A DNA stretch of 64,000 bases from Candidatus Omnitrophota bacterium (GCA_029261035.1 JAJDCD010000008.1:401967-465966), one strand, 5' to 3'; numbered from the stretch's first letter, positions 24,928 through 33,594 are shown. Made by a program: numbers and translations. Notes: generated by a model from the letters alone, not told the origin.

Positions 24928-27900
24928 CTACGCCGCTCGTGCTATAGCTAAATCTGCTTCGTGGGATTGAACTAAGGCTAACAAAGCCTCCCCTACTGCT
25001 GAGAAGAATCCATCTACTTTTCTTAATCCATACTTCGTTAGGAAGGCAATCTGATTATCTGATTGAGTGTAGAGCAAAGCTACTCCTAAGAGGCCATTCT
25101 CTTCGTCTGGATATCTAAACTTGTTGTCTCCAACTAATGTGAAGTCATCTGAGGGATTTATTGTCTTGGACAGATGAAGGTTATGCTGAGCTTTCCGTAT
25201 TCCTTTTGCTGCTTCTTTCGCACTCCGTGGGGTGAAGTGTATATTTGGCAGATTCAGTAATGGATGTTTATCATAGGATGGCGCATTAGTAACCACCACT
25301 TGTAACTGCTTTGGATTCCTTGCTGCTAGTTTGAAGATTTCATCTAGTTGAGCTTGTGAGAAATTATTGATGTCACCACCATGAACAAATATATTTGTGG
25401 ATTGTTTTAATCTATCTAAGACAGAAACATCTACAGCTCCCAAACTCTGTGCATCTACTTCTTCTATTGGAACCTCTGATGCCCCTAAACTTGCCGCCAC
25501 AATTACTTGGCCATCTGTCACACTTCCTTGCCAACGAGCAGTTCCATCATCAAAAACAACCTCTAAGTCTTTCCTTACCCCATCCCGAAGTTTTCCTGCA
25601 TTATTTGGATCTTGAAATAACTCTTTTATTTCTTCTTCAGTTACAGACGTTCTTCTTAGAATTAAGCTTCTTAATTCCTTCAACTCTGACAATTCCACTA
25701 ATTCACGAATATCCTCATTTCCTGTTAAATCAAGTACTTTTAATCCCTTTATCTGAACTAGTTGTGGAATAGCTAAATAACTTTCTAATTCTGCATCTTT
25801 AGCGATTAGCTCTTCTAATTTTGGAAGACGGGATAATCTACCATACTCTGTCATGTATTTATTTCCACTCAAATTAAGTTTCCTCAAACTTTTAATTTCT
25901 ATAAGTTCATCCAGATTATCATTAGTGGCATCAAATGTAAGTGATATATTTAACTCTTCTAATTTTGAAAGTTTCGATAAACCTATAAAGGAGGGGCTAT
26001 AAAAACCGAGATCTTCATCCATGTCCATGTCCACATCATCAATATAAAGATTCTCTGTCTGCATATAAAGCACTTCTTCTAAAGAGAGTTTTTTCAAACT
26101 TTTAATGTTCCCAATATCATCGATAGACGGCTTTCCAAGTGTAGAATTGTTTAAGTCTAAAGTTTCTAAACCTGGAATAGTAGATAGAGCTCCTAATTCA
26201 GTAAAGCTACTCAATTCTAAAGTGAGTTTTTTCAAGCCCTTATTTTCTGCTATTTGAGCAACAACTGTAGGATCACTTATATTTTCTCCTATCAACTCCT
26301 CCAATTGAATTGGTGCTAAAGAACCAATGTCAAATGTTGGGTTTCCCACATATAAAGTACCCTTTACACCAAATGTCTTTCCCTCTATTTCTATCTTATA
26401 CATTGCTCCGGAAGTAAGTTCATCTACTTGATTCACCACCCTTTTTTCATGTTCTTCAAAAAAAGAAGTCGCAAAAGGAGAAATATCTTCGTTGCTCACA
26501 AATCTAATGAAAGCATCCTCAGCTTCAGCTCTATTATCATCAACACCAAAATATTTTGGATTTAAAAATGAGAGGACAGCTCCAACATTTTCTACAGTTA
26601 ATCCCCTAGACTTAATGAATGCGAATCCATACATTAGCATATGACCAGTATCCCCAAAAGTTGCTTTGCTCTTCAACTCATATAGACTCGTGTCCATATT
26701 ACCTAAACTCTGCGCATCTACACTTGCTCGAAGCCACTCTTCTTCATTCTGCGTTGGAGGCTCATCTTGAGACTCTCTTTCCCACTCTTCTTGCAATTGC
26801 TCCAGTTGTTTCAAAGCTTGATCCACACCTATATCGTCTGCTCTCCTTACTATTTCTAATACTTCCTCTTTTCTAAATTCCTTGTTTATTCCCGTAAAAA
26901 AGACTCCAACATCTTCTTTCATAATCTCTACTAGCTCCTTTAAGAACTCCACATCTAATACTTCCTCTTTCACTTCTCCTTCTTTTACCCTCATTCCCAA
27001 ACCTCTTAAAGAGTGAAATACCAGTGGTGAAAACGGTCCAGTTTTTTCTGCTATTGCTATCAAAAGTTCAGCGTCCAGCACGTCTGACTTTGCTTCTCCT
27101 TCTCTCACTGCTTCACTCAATCTTCTTAAAGCTGAAAAGGTAGTTTCCGGATAAACGTCTTCGTCAATCTCGGTAATCACACCTAAGAGCTTTTCAGCTT
27201 CCACTAACAAAATTTCTTTTTCACTATTGCCAATATATTTCATCAACGTTTCTGTTGCAGTTTCCTCTTCTTTCAAAATCTTTACTAATGTTGGATAATC
27301 TCTTTCCAACTCTTCCCAACTTAGCTTTAATTGTTGAGGTAATTCTGATGCTTCATACTGTTCCTTTGCTCCCAAACTCTGAGCTTGTACTTCACCTTCT
27401 GTTTCCAACGATGCTTCACTCACTCTCTCTGGAAATACGGTATTAGGAAAAAGACCTTCTTCAAACTCTTCAAATTCCGGCTTAATATTGGCATACCAAA
27501 TATGAGCTGTGGTTTTCCAAATACGTTCGTTCGAAGGACGACCTGGTTCAGAAGTATTTATATAACTCGTTGCAACAGCAATTCTTCCATCTTGACTAAC
27601 TTCTAAAGAAGACTGATTATTTTCAATCTCCCAAATATGTCCTCTAATCATCCATTCAACACTTTCTCCTGTATTCAAAACAGCCTGTTCTTCTCCTGTT
27701 TCCACATCCCAAATCTGCACAGAATCAATATCAGCCCCATCAGCCCCATCATCCCCCATCATCAACACTTCTCTGCTATTCAAACTAGTAAACACCATAT
27801 AATAACGATGCTCTTGGTTTCCAAAAGATATCTTCTCCCCCGTTTTCAAATCCAAAATCCAATGAGGACCATCTTCACTTACTCCGATTAATTGTTTACT

Positions 27901-28881
27901 ATCCGCTGTTATAGCTACTGCACGAAGATTATCAAATGGCCCTAACATTCTAGATTCAGCTTTTTTTTCAACATCCCATATTCGCACCAATATTGGGTAC
28001 CCATACTCTTGACCTTCTGGTCTATGGAGTGTCACAATCTTGCTTCCATCTGGACTAATTACAACTGTCGGATCAATAGTATTTTTAAGCCCTCTCACAA
28101 CAACCTCTTCTTGCCCCGTGTTTATATTCCATACCCGCAGTGCATCATCTCCACTCAGAGTTACAAACTTGGTCCCATCTGGAGTAATGGCAACTGCCAA
28201 TATGCCATTCTCATTATCTTTCACCACCAATTTTTCTATTCCAGTTTTCACATCCCATACCCGTGCTGTTCCATCCGAACTTGCCGTAACAATATCATTT
28301 CCATCCGAACTAATTGCGACCCCATTAACACGGCCTTCATGCCCTCTCAAAATCAGTTTCACATCTCCAGTTTCTATATCCCAAATATGCACATTATAAT
28401 CACCTCCCGATGTTGCTACACGCATCCCATCTGGGGTTATTGCAAATCTATACAAAGAATCCGTTCTCGTTGGAATTGACAATTTTTTAGCTCTTAAATT
28501 CCCTCCAGACCATGTATAAAGTTCACTCACCACCTTTCTTAATGCAGGTAAGTTCTCTCTTTCCATTACTGCCTCAACACCGCCCGCTCTTCCCACTGCT
28601 GCTAATAATGCTTTTAAATCTTCTATGTCTTCATGAGCTCCATATTGCTTCAGTGCCGCTTTAACTTTGTCTCTGTCTGTCCCTAAACTCTTCGCGTCTG
28701 CGTAGTCTGGCTGCTGAGCATCACTAGCTTTTAATACTGCTTCTTCGTAAATAGATTGCGGTCTTGCTGCATAAAGAGGTGTGGCATATTCAAAGATATT
28801 AAAAAGCATGAAGGAAATGAACACAAAAATAGCGATGGTTTTGTGCAATATAGGTAATCCTGGCTTAGACTGACATCTCAT
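24928..28881 (-). CDS. Secreted modular WD40-LRR protein 2 (A[KQ]SLG family)
   Basis: 1317 residues. The N-terminus copies protein 1 (signal peptide, ARPQSIYEEA, AKSLG at about 64, KVKAALKQYGAHED). Then come a WD40 propeller (about 140-470, e.g. DGTARVWDVKTGIEKL), a linker with QAQSLG near 503, a helical region (about 510-705), DAQSLG near 726, an uncharacterised module (about 727-860), leucine-rich repeats (about 865-1095, e.g. LKVLDLTGNEDIREL, LRKLNLSGNKY), ASLG and DAQSLG near 1133-1150, and the shared C-terminal domain ending SHEADLAIARAA. Each module is bounded by the SLG motif. WD40 and LRR suggest protein binding outside the cytoplasm. No enzyme motif or anchor seen. Confidence 0.82.
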   Translation of the reverse strand: MRCQSKPGLPILHKTIAIFVFISFMLFNIFEYATPLYAARPQSIYEEAVLKASDAQQPDYADAKSLGTDRDKVKAALKQYGAHEDIEDLKALLAAVGRAGGVEAVMERENLPALRKVVSELYTWSGGNLRAKKLSIPTRTDSLYRFAITPDGMRVATSGGDYNVHIWDIETGDVKLILRGHEGRVNGVAISSDGNDIVTASSDGTARVWDVKTGIEKLVVKDNENGILAVAITPDGTKFVTLSGDDALRVWNINTGQEEVVVRGLKNTIDPTVVISPDGSKIVTLHRPEGQEYGYPILVRIWDVEKKAESRMLGPFDNLRAVAITADSKQLIGVSEDGPHWILDLKTGEKISFGNQEHRYYMVFTSLNSREVLMMGDDGADGADIDSVQIWDVETGEEQAVLNTGESVEWMIRGHIWEIENNQSSLEVSQDGRIAVATSYINTSEPGRPSNERIWKTTAHIWYANIKPEFEEFEEGLFPNTVFPERVSEASLETEGEVQAQSLGAKEQYEASELPQQLKLSWEELERDYPTLVKILKEEETATETLMKYIGNSEKEILLVEAEKLLGVITEIDEDVYPETTFSALRRLSEAVREGEAKSDVLDAELLIAIAEKTGPFSPLVFHSLRGLGMRVKEGEVKEEVLDVEFLKELVEIMKEDVGVFFTGINKEFRKEEVLEIVRRADDIGVDQALKQLEQLQEEWERESQDEPPTQNEEEWLRASVDAQSLGNMDTSLYELKSKATFGDTGHMLMYGFAFIKSRGLTVENVGAVLSFLNPKYFGVDDNRAEAEDAFIRFVSNEDISPFATSFFEEHEKRVVNQVDELTSGAMYKIEIEGKTFGVKGTLYVGNPTFDIGSLAPIQLEELIGENISDPTVVAQIAENKGLKKLTLELSSFTELGALSTIPGLETLDLNNSTLGKPSIDDIGNIKSLKKLSLEEVLYMQTENLYIDDVDMDMDEDLGFYSPSFIGLSKLSKLEELNISLTFDATNDNLDELIEIKSLRKLNLSGNKYMTEYGRLSRLPKLEELIAKDAELESYLAIPQLVQIKGLKVLDLTGNEDIRELVELSELKELRSLILRRTSVTEEEIKELFQDPNNAGKLRDGVRKDLEVVFDDGTARWQGSVTDGQVIVAASLGASEVPIEEVDAQSLGAVDVSVLDRLKQSTNIFVHGGDINNFSQAQLDEIFKLAARNPKQLQVVVTNAPSYDKHPLLNLPNIHFTPRSAKEAAKGIRKAQHNLHLSKTINPSDDFTLVGDNKFRYPDEENGLLGVALLYTQSDNQIAFLTKYGLRKVDGFFSAVGEALLALVQSHEADLAIARAA

Positions 28882-29152
28882 ATAGACAAAGTCCCCTTTG
28901 GGTAAAGGATACCATATTGAATTATATTATAGAAATGCCCAAAAATTCCCCGACACGTGAGAGTCTGCCTAGTATACCCACTACCCCGGGGTACCCCCGA
29001 AAGTAAGTTTGATAAGAATTGTAAGGTCTGAAATAAGAGTGCTTATTAGGCCTATTAGGAGGCTAAAACGGGTATGTTCAGAGGGATTTCTAAGGGATGT
29101 TATTTTAAGCTACGTTGAGGAAATAGGTTCGAAGTTCATCTAGACAGCGACC
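28882..29152 (-). promoter_or_regulatory. Duplicated 5' leader of modular gene 2
   Basis: Copy of the leader at 24375-24651, with the same TATAAT, a perfect TACCCCGGGGTA palindrome (near 28982-28993), and the CCTTT/AAAGG hairpin at the ribosome site. Its distal end carries the sequence that supplies the last codons and the TAG of the glycosylase gene at 29140. Confidence 0.65.
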
Positions 29153-29574
29153 TTTTCCCAAGAAGATATTTTTCCTGCGATGAGCTTAAAATAGGGATGA
29201 GCCTTTGTGGCTCGCTTTATATCGAGAGTTTTCAAATAAGCTGGGTCTCGCACTTTTAATTTGTTCTTTAACCACTCTAATTCGTATTTTAATTGTCCTC
29301 TTGTAACTGTAATTTTTTGAGTCGTGCGTTTCTTACCCAATTTACCTTCATCAAAAGAATAGCCTCTTGATTTCGCTTCTAAATAAACACCGTACAAATA
29401 AGTCGCAATGGCTGCTTTGGGATTACAATGCTCCTTGAAACGTTCCAGCTGAGGATGGTTCTTATACCCTTTTGTTTTTCCTTGAAGTACCTTTTGAGCA
29501 AGCAATCCTTCTCGCCACAAAGCAACAAGCCCTTTTGCATCAAGGTAACTCGGGTGTAAGCTCCAAAGCCTCAT
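29140..29574 (-). CDS. Pyrimidine-dimer DNA glycosylase / AP lyase (DenV-like)
   Basis: 144 residues. The start MRLWSLHPSYLDAKGLVALW and LAQKVLQGKTKGYKNHPQLERF are characteristic of the Pyr_excise (T4 endonuclease V-like) family; YLYGVYLEAKSRGYSF follows. It should excise UV-induced pyrimidine dimers. The last codons (KVAV, stop) coincide with the start of a repeat also found at 24651 and 31146, so the C-terminus may have been set by the repeat. It overlaps the SDR gene by 4 bp (ATGA). Confidence 0.82.
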   Translation of the reverse strand: MRLWSLHPSYLDAKGLVALWREGLLAQKVLQGKTKGYKNHPQLERFKEHCNPKAAIATYLYGVYLEAKSRGYSFDEGKLGKKRTTQKITVTRGQLKYELEWLKNKLKVRDPAYLKTLDIKRATKAHPYFKLIAGKISSWEKVAV

Positions 29575-31058
29575 GTTTGATTCTGTCTTTCAGAACGCTC
29601 AGCAATTTTCTTTAACATTCCGTTAAAAACATAACCGTGAAATGGAAGGACAAGATACCAATACAGAATGCCAAACAAACCAAGGGGATTAAAGCGAGCT
29701 ATTTGCTGAATACGACATTCACCACCACTATTATCAACCCGAAACTCTAACATTGCTGTGCCAGGCAATTTCATTTCAGCAAACAGCAGTAACTTCTTAT
29801 TCTTTTCTACCGCAACGACTCTCCAAAAATCCAATGCATCACCAGGAATTAAATTATCATCATCACGCCTACCTCGTCTTAAACCAACACCACCCACCAT
29901 GCGGTCCAAGAAACCTCGAATAATCCATAATCCATTAGCATGATACCAACCGTGCTTACCACCAATCCCCTCTATCACCTTCCACGCTTTTTCTACATCT
30001 GAATGAGGCACGATTTCTCGCTTATCTTCAAAAACGGTTCCACCTGCCCAATCAGGGTCACCCTCATAAATTGATTCCATTGGTGGCATAGTCCCTGCAT
30101 CTGTCCAATGACTTTTGATTTCATTGTCATCCAGCTTATTCAACGCACGGCGAATTGACTCACTCGGACTTAACACTTCTTGTTTAATTATTTTCTTAAT
30201 ATCATCATTTTGACAGACAACAGGATTCTTCAAACCTTCTGCAAGGGGTCGAGCAATCGAAGCAGGAACGGGTGTCACTAAATGAATCCAATAAGAACTA
30301 AGTCTCGGAGTTAATACAGGAACTGGGATAACTAAGCGTTTGGGAAGATTCGCTTCCACAGCGTAAAGTTCCATAAGACGTCGATAGGTTAAAACTTCTG
30401 AGCCGCCAATATCATAAGTTTTTCCATCCGTCTCACTATGTTTAAGACAGCAAACGAGATACTCTATGACATTGCGTATCGCAATCGGCTGACTTGGAGT
30501 TTCAAGCCATTTAGGCGTCACCATCAGCGGCAATCTATCAACAAGGTATCTTAGAATTTCAAATGAGGCACTGCCTGACCCGATAATCATGGCTGCACGA
30601 AAAATGGTGACAGGAACTTCACCCGAAGAAAGTATCTTTGCAACCTCGGCTCGGGATTTAAGATGCTTACTCAAATCAGGATTATCCTCACCTAGCCCGC
30701 CAAGATATACCATCCGCCCAACACCCTGCGACTGGGCAGCTTGCTTCATATTCTCAGCGGCATCTCTATCAGCTTGCTCAAAATCTTTCTGCCCAGGTAA
30801 CATTGAGTGAACCAAATAATAAACGATTGAACACCCTACACAAGCTCGTTTCAAAGATTCAACATCAAAAACATCCCCCACATACAATTCCACATTCGGA
30901 TGGTTAGCCCAGACACGACTCCGAAGCTTTTTCTCTGAACGGGTAAAAGCACGAACTTTATAGCCCTCTTCAAGAAGTTTAGGCACAAGCCTGCCGCCAA
31001 TATAACCTGTCGCACCTGTAACCAAAATGAGCTTATCTGAATTGTTTTGTTGAGGCAT
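29571..31058 (-). CDS. NAD(P)-binding SDR-like protein with DUF2867 domain
   Basis: 495 residues. An N-terminal atypical SDR/NmrA-like Rossmann domain has VTGATGYIGGRLVPKLLEEG (about 14-33) as nucleotide loop, DVFDVESLKRAC and YLVHSM. The C-terminal part (about 330-490) has DFWRVVAVEKNKKLLLFAEM and RFNPLGLFGILYWYLVLPFH, typical of DUF2867 fused to SDR. The substrate is unknown. It precedes and overlaps the DNA-repair glycosylase gene, a pairing I have seen in other genomes but cannot verify here. Confidence 0.85.
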   Translation of the reverse strand: MPQQNNSDKLILVTGATGYIGGRLVPKLLEEGYKVRAFTRSEKKLRSRVWANHPNVELYVGDVFDVESLKRACVGCSIVYYLVHSMLPGQKDFEQADRDAAENMKQAAQSQGVGRMVYLGGLGEDNPDLSKHLKSRAEVAKILSSGEVPVTIFRAAMIIGSGSASFEILRYLVDRLPLMVTPKWLETPSQPIAIRNVIEYLVCCLKHSETDGKTYDIGGSEVLTYRRLMELYAVEANLPKRLVIPVPVLTPRLSSYWIHLVTPVPASIARPLAEGLKNPVVCQNDDIKKIIKQEVLSPSESIRRALNKLDDNEIKSHWTDAGTMPPMESIYEGDPDWAGGTVFEDKREIVPHSDVEKAWKVIEGIGGKHGWYHANGLWIIRGFLDRMVGGVGLRRGRRDDDNLIPGDALDFWRVVAVEKNKKLLLFAEMKLPGTAMLEFRVDNSGGECRIQQIARFNPLGLFGILYWYLVLPFHGYVFNGMLKKIAERSERQNQT

Positions 31059-31097
31059 AGGTAGGATTATAACAGGGAAAGAAGAATCTAGTTAGTT

Positions 31098-31146
31098 CTA
31101 CGCAACTTTGAGGAAATAGGTTCGGAGTCTATCTAGACAGCGACCC
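31098..31146. repeat. Third copy of the leader-end repeat
   Basis: Matches the distal ends of the two leaders (TTGAGGAAATAGGTTC ... ATCTAGACAGCGACC). On the minus strand it again begins with GTCGCTGTCTAG, here closing a short frame reading GFLLLWMYLMGWPIPRWVAV, possibly the tail of a lost membrane protein gene. Confidence 0.7.
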
Positions 31147-31235
31147 AGCGAGGAATCGGCCACCCCATGAGATACATCCACAAAAGTAAAAACCCCGCCC
31201 CCCAACTAACCAAGTTTTAATTTCACACACCCTTC

Positions 31236-31325
31236 AGAGTACTTACGACTAGTAAGTAACGAACGCAAGGCGCCAAGTCCCTGATTAGAGAAACCTTAGC
31301 AATTCCAAACCAATTCAACAACTAT
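31236..31325. repeat. Structured repeat, partial copy C
   Basis: Carries only the right half of the 250-base repeat: ACTTAC/GTAAGT hairpin, AACGAACGCAAGGCGCC and the tail CCTTAGCAATTCCAAACC, which agrees better with copy B than copy A. The left half (hairpin and tRNA-like string) is missing. Confidence 0.75.
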
Positions 31326-31329
31326 CCCC

Positions 31330-31440
31330 TCACCCCTCCATAACCTCACAAACACAACAATCATGACAAGAATTACAAGTCACACACAAACTTTCTTCTT
31401 CAACTTTTTCCCCACATTTAGGGCAAGTTCCGAGTAACAT
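31330..31440 (-). CDS. 36-residue zinc-ribbon-like small protein
   Basis: A short gene with a perfect AAGGAGGTGG site upstream of its ATG. It encodes MLLGTCPKCGEKVEEES, then LCVTCNSCHDCCVCEVMEG. Nine cysteines and a His in CPKCG, CVTC and CHDCCVC arrangement indicate a zinc- or other metal-binding knuckle. The strong ribosome site and the divergent promoter argue for a real gene. No family recognised. It is transcribed away from the membrane protein at 31539. Confidence 0.72.
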   Translation of the reverse strand: MLLGTCPKCGEKVEEESLCVTCNSCHDCCVCEVMEG

Positions 31441-31482
31441 AACCCACCTCCTTATTTAATTAAAGTATACCCCCTTCTTTAA

Positions 31483-31512
31483 TTGTCAACAAATGACCCT
31501 AAATGCTAGAAT
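31483..31512 (+). promoter_or_regulatory. Overlapping divergent promoters
   Basis: Plus strand: TTGTCA (31483-31488), 18-bp spacer, TAGAAT (31507-31512), ahead of the membrane protein gene. Minus strand: TTGACA overlaps the same position (31489-31484), with TACTTT or TATACT 14-16 bases on, ahead of the 36-residue gene. The two would compete for RNA polymerase. Confidence 0.55.
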
Positions 31513-31538
31513 AGTCTCCATAAACAAGGAGGCAGTAA

Positions 31539-32045
31539 ATGAATAAAATTATTACGGGTGTGGTCGCAGGAATTATTGTGTTTGCATGGGGAATGGTTTC
31601 CTGGATGGTTCTTCCGTTACATAAGGATTCTATCGAAAAATTGAACGTACCCATCGCTTTAGAAGCGGTGAAACAGGCAGCTCCTGAAAGCGGTATGTAT
31701 GCGTATCCTCACATGGATGCGTCCAAAGAAGAAATGAAAAACAAACCGCATGTCTTAGTCGTTACCAACTATGCGGAAAAGAGTTTACCGGTCTGTATGG
31801 GAATCGGCTTTTTGATTCAACTCTTAGGGGGGATCTTCTTAGCCTGCTTGGTCTCTAAATCGGGTCTCGAAAAATTTGGAGATCGAATGAAGTTGATATT
31901 GAAGGTCGTGATTTTTACAGGTATTGTGGGTTCACTGCCGAATTGGCATTATTGGGGATTTACGCCGATGTACACGGCACTGGAATTTGCTGATTTAATT
32001 ATTGGCTGGGGTCTTGCTGGACTTTGGATTGCTAAGCGAGCTTAA
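31539..32045 (+). CDS. Four-helix membrane protein of unknown function
   Basis: 168 residues. Hydrophobic segments at about 4-26, 84-108, 120-137 and 148-166; an extracytoplasmic loop after helix 1 contains LPLHKDSIEKL and PESGMYAYPHMD. The start WGMVSWMVLPLH and the GMYAYP motif are shared with a set of uncharacterised bacterial membrane proteins as I recall; no function is known. AGGAGGCAGTAA precedes the ATG. One of only two clear plus-strand genes in the window. Confidence 0.78.
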   Translation: MNKIITGVVAGIIVFAWGMVSWMVLPLHKDSIEKLNVPIALEAVKQAAPESGMYAYPHMDASKEEMKNKPHVLVVTNYAEKSLPVCMGIGFLIQLLGGIFLACLVSKSGLEKFGDRMKLILKVVIFTGIVGSLPNWHYWGFTPMYTALEFADLIIGWGLAGLWIAKRA

Positions 32046-32056
32046 GAGAAAGTAAA

Positions 32057-32119
32057 AGACACTGGATCCCCGCCTTCGCGGGGATGACAAACATTGGGAC
32101 AGTCCCGTGGGACTGTCCC
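32057..32119. repeat. Palindromic repeat R1 with terminator-like hairpin
   Basis: CTGGATCCCCGCCTTCGCGG-GGATGACAAACATTGGGAC followed by an 11-bp palindromic stem GGGACAGTCCC/GGGACTGTCCC. The same composite occurs at 32902-32998; the first half alone at 42806-42838. It may end the transcript of the membrane protein gene, although no T-run follows. Confidence 0.75.
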
Positions 32120-32129
32120 AAAATACCAC

Positions 32130-32441
32130 CTAAGCGGCTTTCTTCTTTGGCTTATTCAACTCAATTCGAAAGTGAATACCTAAAGCTTTTAACAACATCA
32201 TCACACTTCCCCACTCAGGATTTCCTTTTTTTGACAACATCTTGTATAGACTGACTCTATTTAATTTTGTCTTTCGAGAGAACTTGCTTAAACCACCTTG
32301 CGCTTCGATCACATTACGCAAAGCAAGAAGAAACAACTTTTCATCCCCTTCCTCTAAAGCTTCGTTTAAATAGGCTTTAGCCTCATGAAGGTCTTTCAGG
32401 TCTTGAATTAAATCTTCATGATAATCTTTAAATGGTTTCAT
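32130..32441 (-). CDS. Antitoxin, HigA-like addiction-module protein
   Basis: 103 residues. YLNEALEEGDEKLFLLALRNVIEAQGGLSKFSRKTKLNRVSLYKMLSKKGNPEWGSVMMLLKALGI is the typical text of the probable addiction-module antidote family with an XRE-like HTH (text abbreviated by position 24-90). One base separates it from the toxin gene upstream. It neutralises the toxin and probably represses the pair. Confidence 0.88.
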   Translation of the reverse strand: MKPFKDYHEDLIQDLKDLHEAKAYLNEALEEGDEKLFLLALRNVIEAQGGLSKFSRKTKLNRVSLYKMLSKKGNPEWGSVMMLLKALGIHFRIELNKPKKKAA

Positions 32442-32442
32442 T

Positions 32443-32769
32443 TTATACTCTCCTCTTAAAATCTTTCCAATACTCTTTAGCCTTTTCTATGTCTTTATTT
32501 TGTTGCTTTTTATCTCCTCCACATAAGAGGACAACAATCGTTTTTTTGTATTGAGCATAATAAATTCTATACCCTGCACCAAAAAACAACCTTAATTCAC
32601 AAACCCCACTTCCAATAGATTTTACATCTCCAAAATGACCTAACTCTAAACGGTCAATTCGCGTTCGAATCCTGGACCTTATTCGAACGTCTTTAATGGA
32701 TTTAAACCATTTTCTAAAAGGCACATCCCCATCTACTGCTTGGTATTGGAGTATTTGTACTTCATTCAT
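32443..32769 (-). CDS. RelE/HigB-superfamily toxin
   Basis: 108 residues of the phage Gp49-like/addiction-module killer type: FRKWFKSIKDVRIRSRIRTRI, RLELGHFGDVKSIGSGVCELR, FGAGYRIYYAQYKKTIVVLL, then GGDKKQQNKDIEKAKEYW. These match the ribosome-dependent mRNase fold. Toxin first, antitoxin second is the order usual for this subtype. It appears intact. Confidence 0.88.
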   Translation of the reverse strand: MNEVQILQYQAVDGDVPFRKWFKSIKDVRIRSRIRTRIDRLELGHFGDVKSIGSGVCELRLFFGAGYRIYYAQYKKTIVVLLCGGDKKQQNKDIEKAKEYWKDFKRRV

Positions 32770-32901
32770 ATTGTAGCCTATAGTTTACAGTAGTGCAAAT
32801 TCTTTAATATTATATTATTAATAATTTTTCAAATTAAATCTATAGACTGATGAATTAGAATTGAGGATTATTTGATGAATACAACAAATTGCTTCAAAAC
32901 C

Positions 32902-32998
32902 AAAGACACTGGATCCCTCCGCCCAACAAACTGACGGGCAGTCGCAAATGCGTTCCGCGGGGATGACAAACATTGGGACAGTCCCATGGAACTGTCCC
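32902..32998. repeat. Palindromic repeat R2
   Basis: Second copy of the GGATCC...GGGGATGACAAAC repeat with a longer insert, followed by GGGACAGT/ACTGTCCC and a run of seven T on the plus strand, so it can terminate plus-strand transcription. It occupies most of the gap between the first toxin gene and the broken XRE gene. Confidence 0.75.
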
Positions 32999-33007
32999 TT
33001 TTTTTAC

Positions 33008-33268
33008 TTAAGCTGCTTTATTTTGGTTCAAAGACCATTCTGGAAATACAAGAACTGCTGGATGACATTGTAACGCACAAGCCAAAACCTTTGCTCTTTC
33101 TACACCCAGATTAATCCTATCGGTCTCGATACCAGAAATCGTTGACTGAGGAATCCCTGTAAGATGCGCAAGCTCATTTTAACTTAATTCTTGAAGTTCA
33201 CGAATAATTCTCACAGATTCTCCAACAGATACTTTTACTCGTTTTTTAGCTAATTTGAAATCTTTCAT
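33008..33268 (-). pseudogene. XRE-family regulator gene with in-frame stop
   Basis: Reading from the ATG at 33268 gives MKDFKLAKKRVKVSVGES and then RIIRELQELS before a TAA at codon 30 (33179-33181). The frame continues as NELAHLTGIPQSTISGIE, an HTH, to LNQNKAA and a stop at 33008. A single base change (CAA or similar to TAA) explains the break. A start-to-HTH layout of this size fits a MazE/HigA-like or XRE antitoxin. No partner toxin is adjacent. Confidence 0.75.
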
Positions 33269-33297
33269 TACTTTCTCCTATAGTCATGTAACTAAAC

Positions 33298-33579
33298 TTA
33301 TGCAACCAGTTTAATCTCCACTTCAACATTTAAAGCGGCTGCAATTTTATCTAACATAGCTACGGTAAAATTATAATTCCCTTCCTCAAGACGAGAAATA
33401 TTTGATTGTTTAGTGCTAATTCTTTTAGCTAACTCTGATTGAGTTAAACCTGCTTTTTCACGGGCTCTAAAAATTTGGAAACCTAAATTAAGTTTCTGCT
33501 TTTCTTCTTCATATCCTTTTTTAAATTGAGGGTCTTTGATTTCTTTACTTAGATATTTTTTAAGACTGTGTTTATTCAT
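33298..33579 (-). CDS. XRE-family HigA-like antitoxin
   Basis: 93 residues. The HTH FRAREKAGLTQSELAKRIST and KQSNISRLEEGNYNFTV (about 38-72) is a clear XRE domain; the end ALNVEVEIKLVA is typical of antitoxins paired with RelE-like toxins. It follows the frameshifted toxin gene by 15 bp. If the toxin is dead, this antitoxin may now act only as a repressor. Confidence 0.88.
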   Translation of the reverse strand: MNKHSLKKYLSKEIKDPQFKKGYEEEKQKLNLGFQIFRAREKAGLTQSELAKRISTKQSNISRLEEGNYNFTVAMLDKIAAALNVEVEIKLVA

Positions 33580-33594
33580 TATGTTTACCCTATT

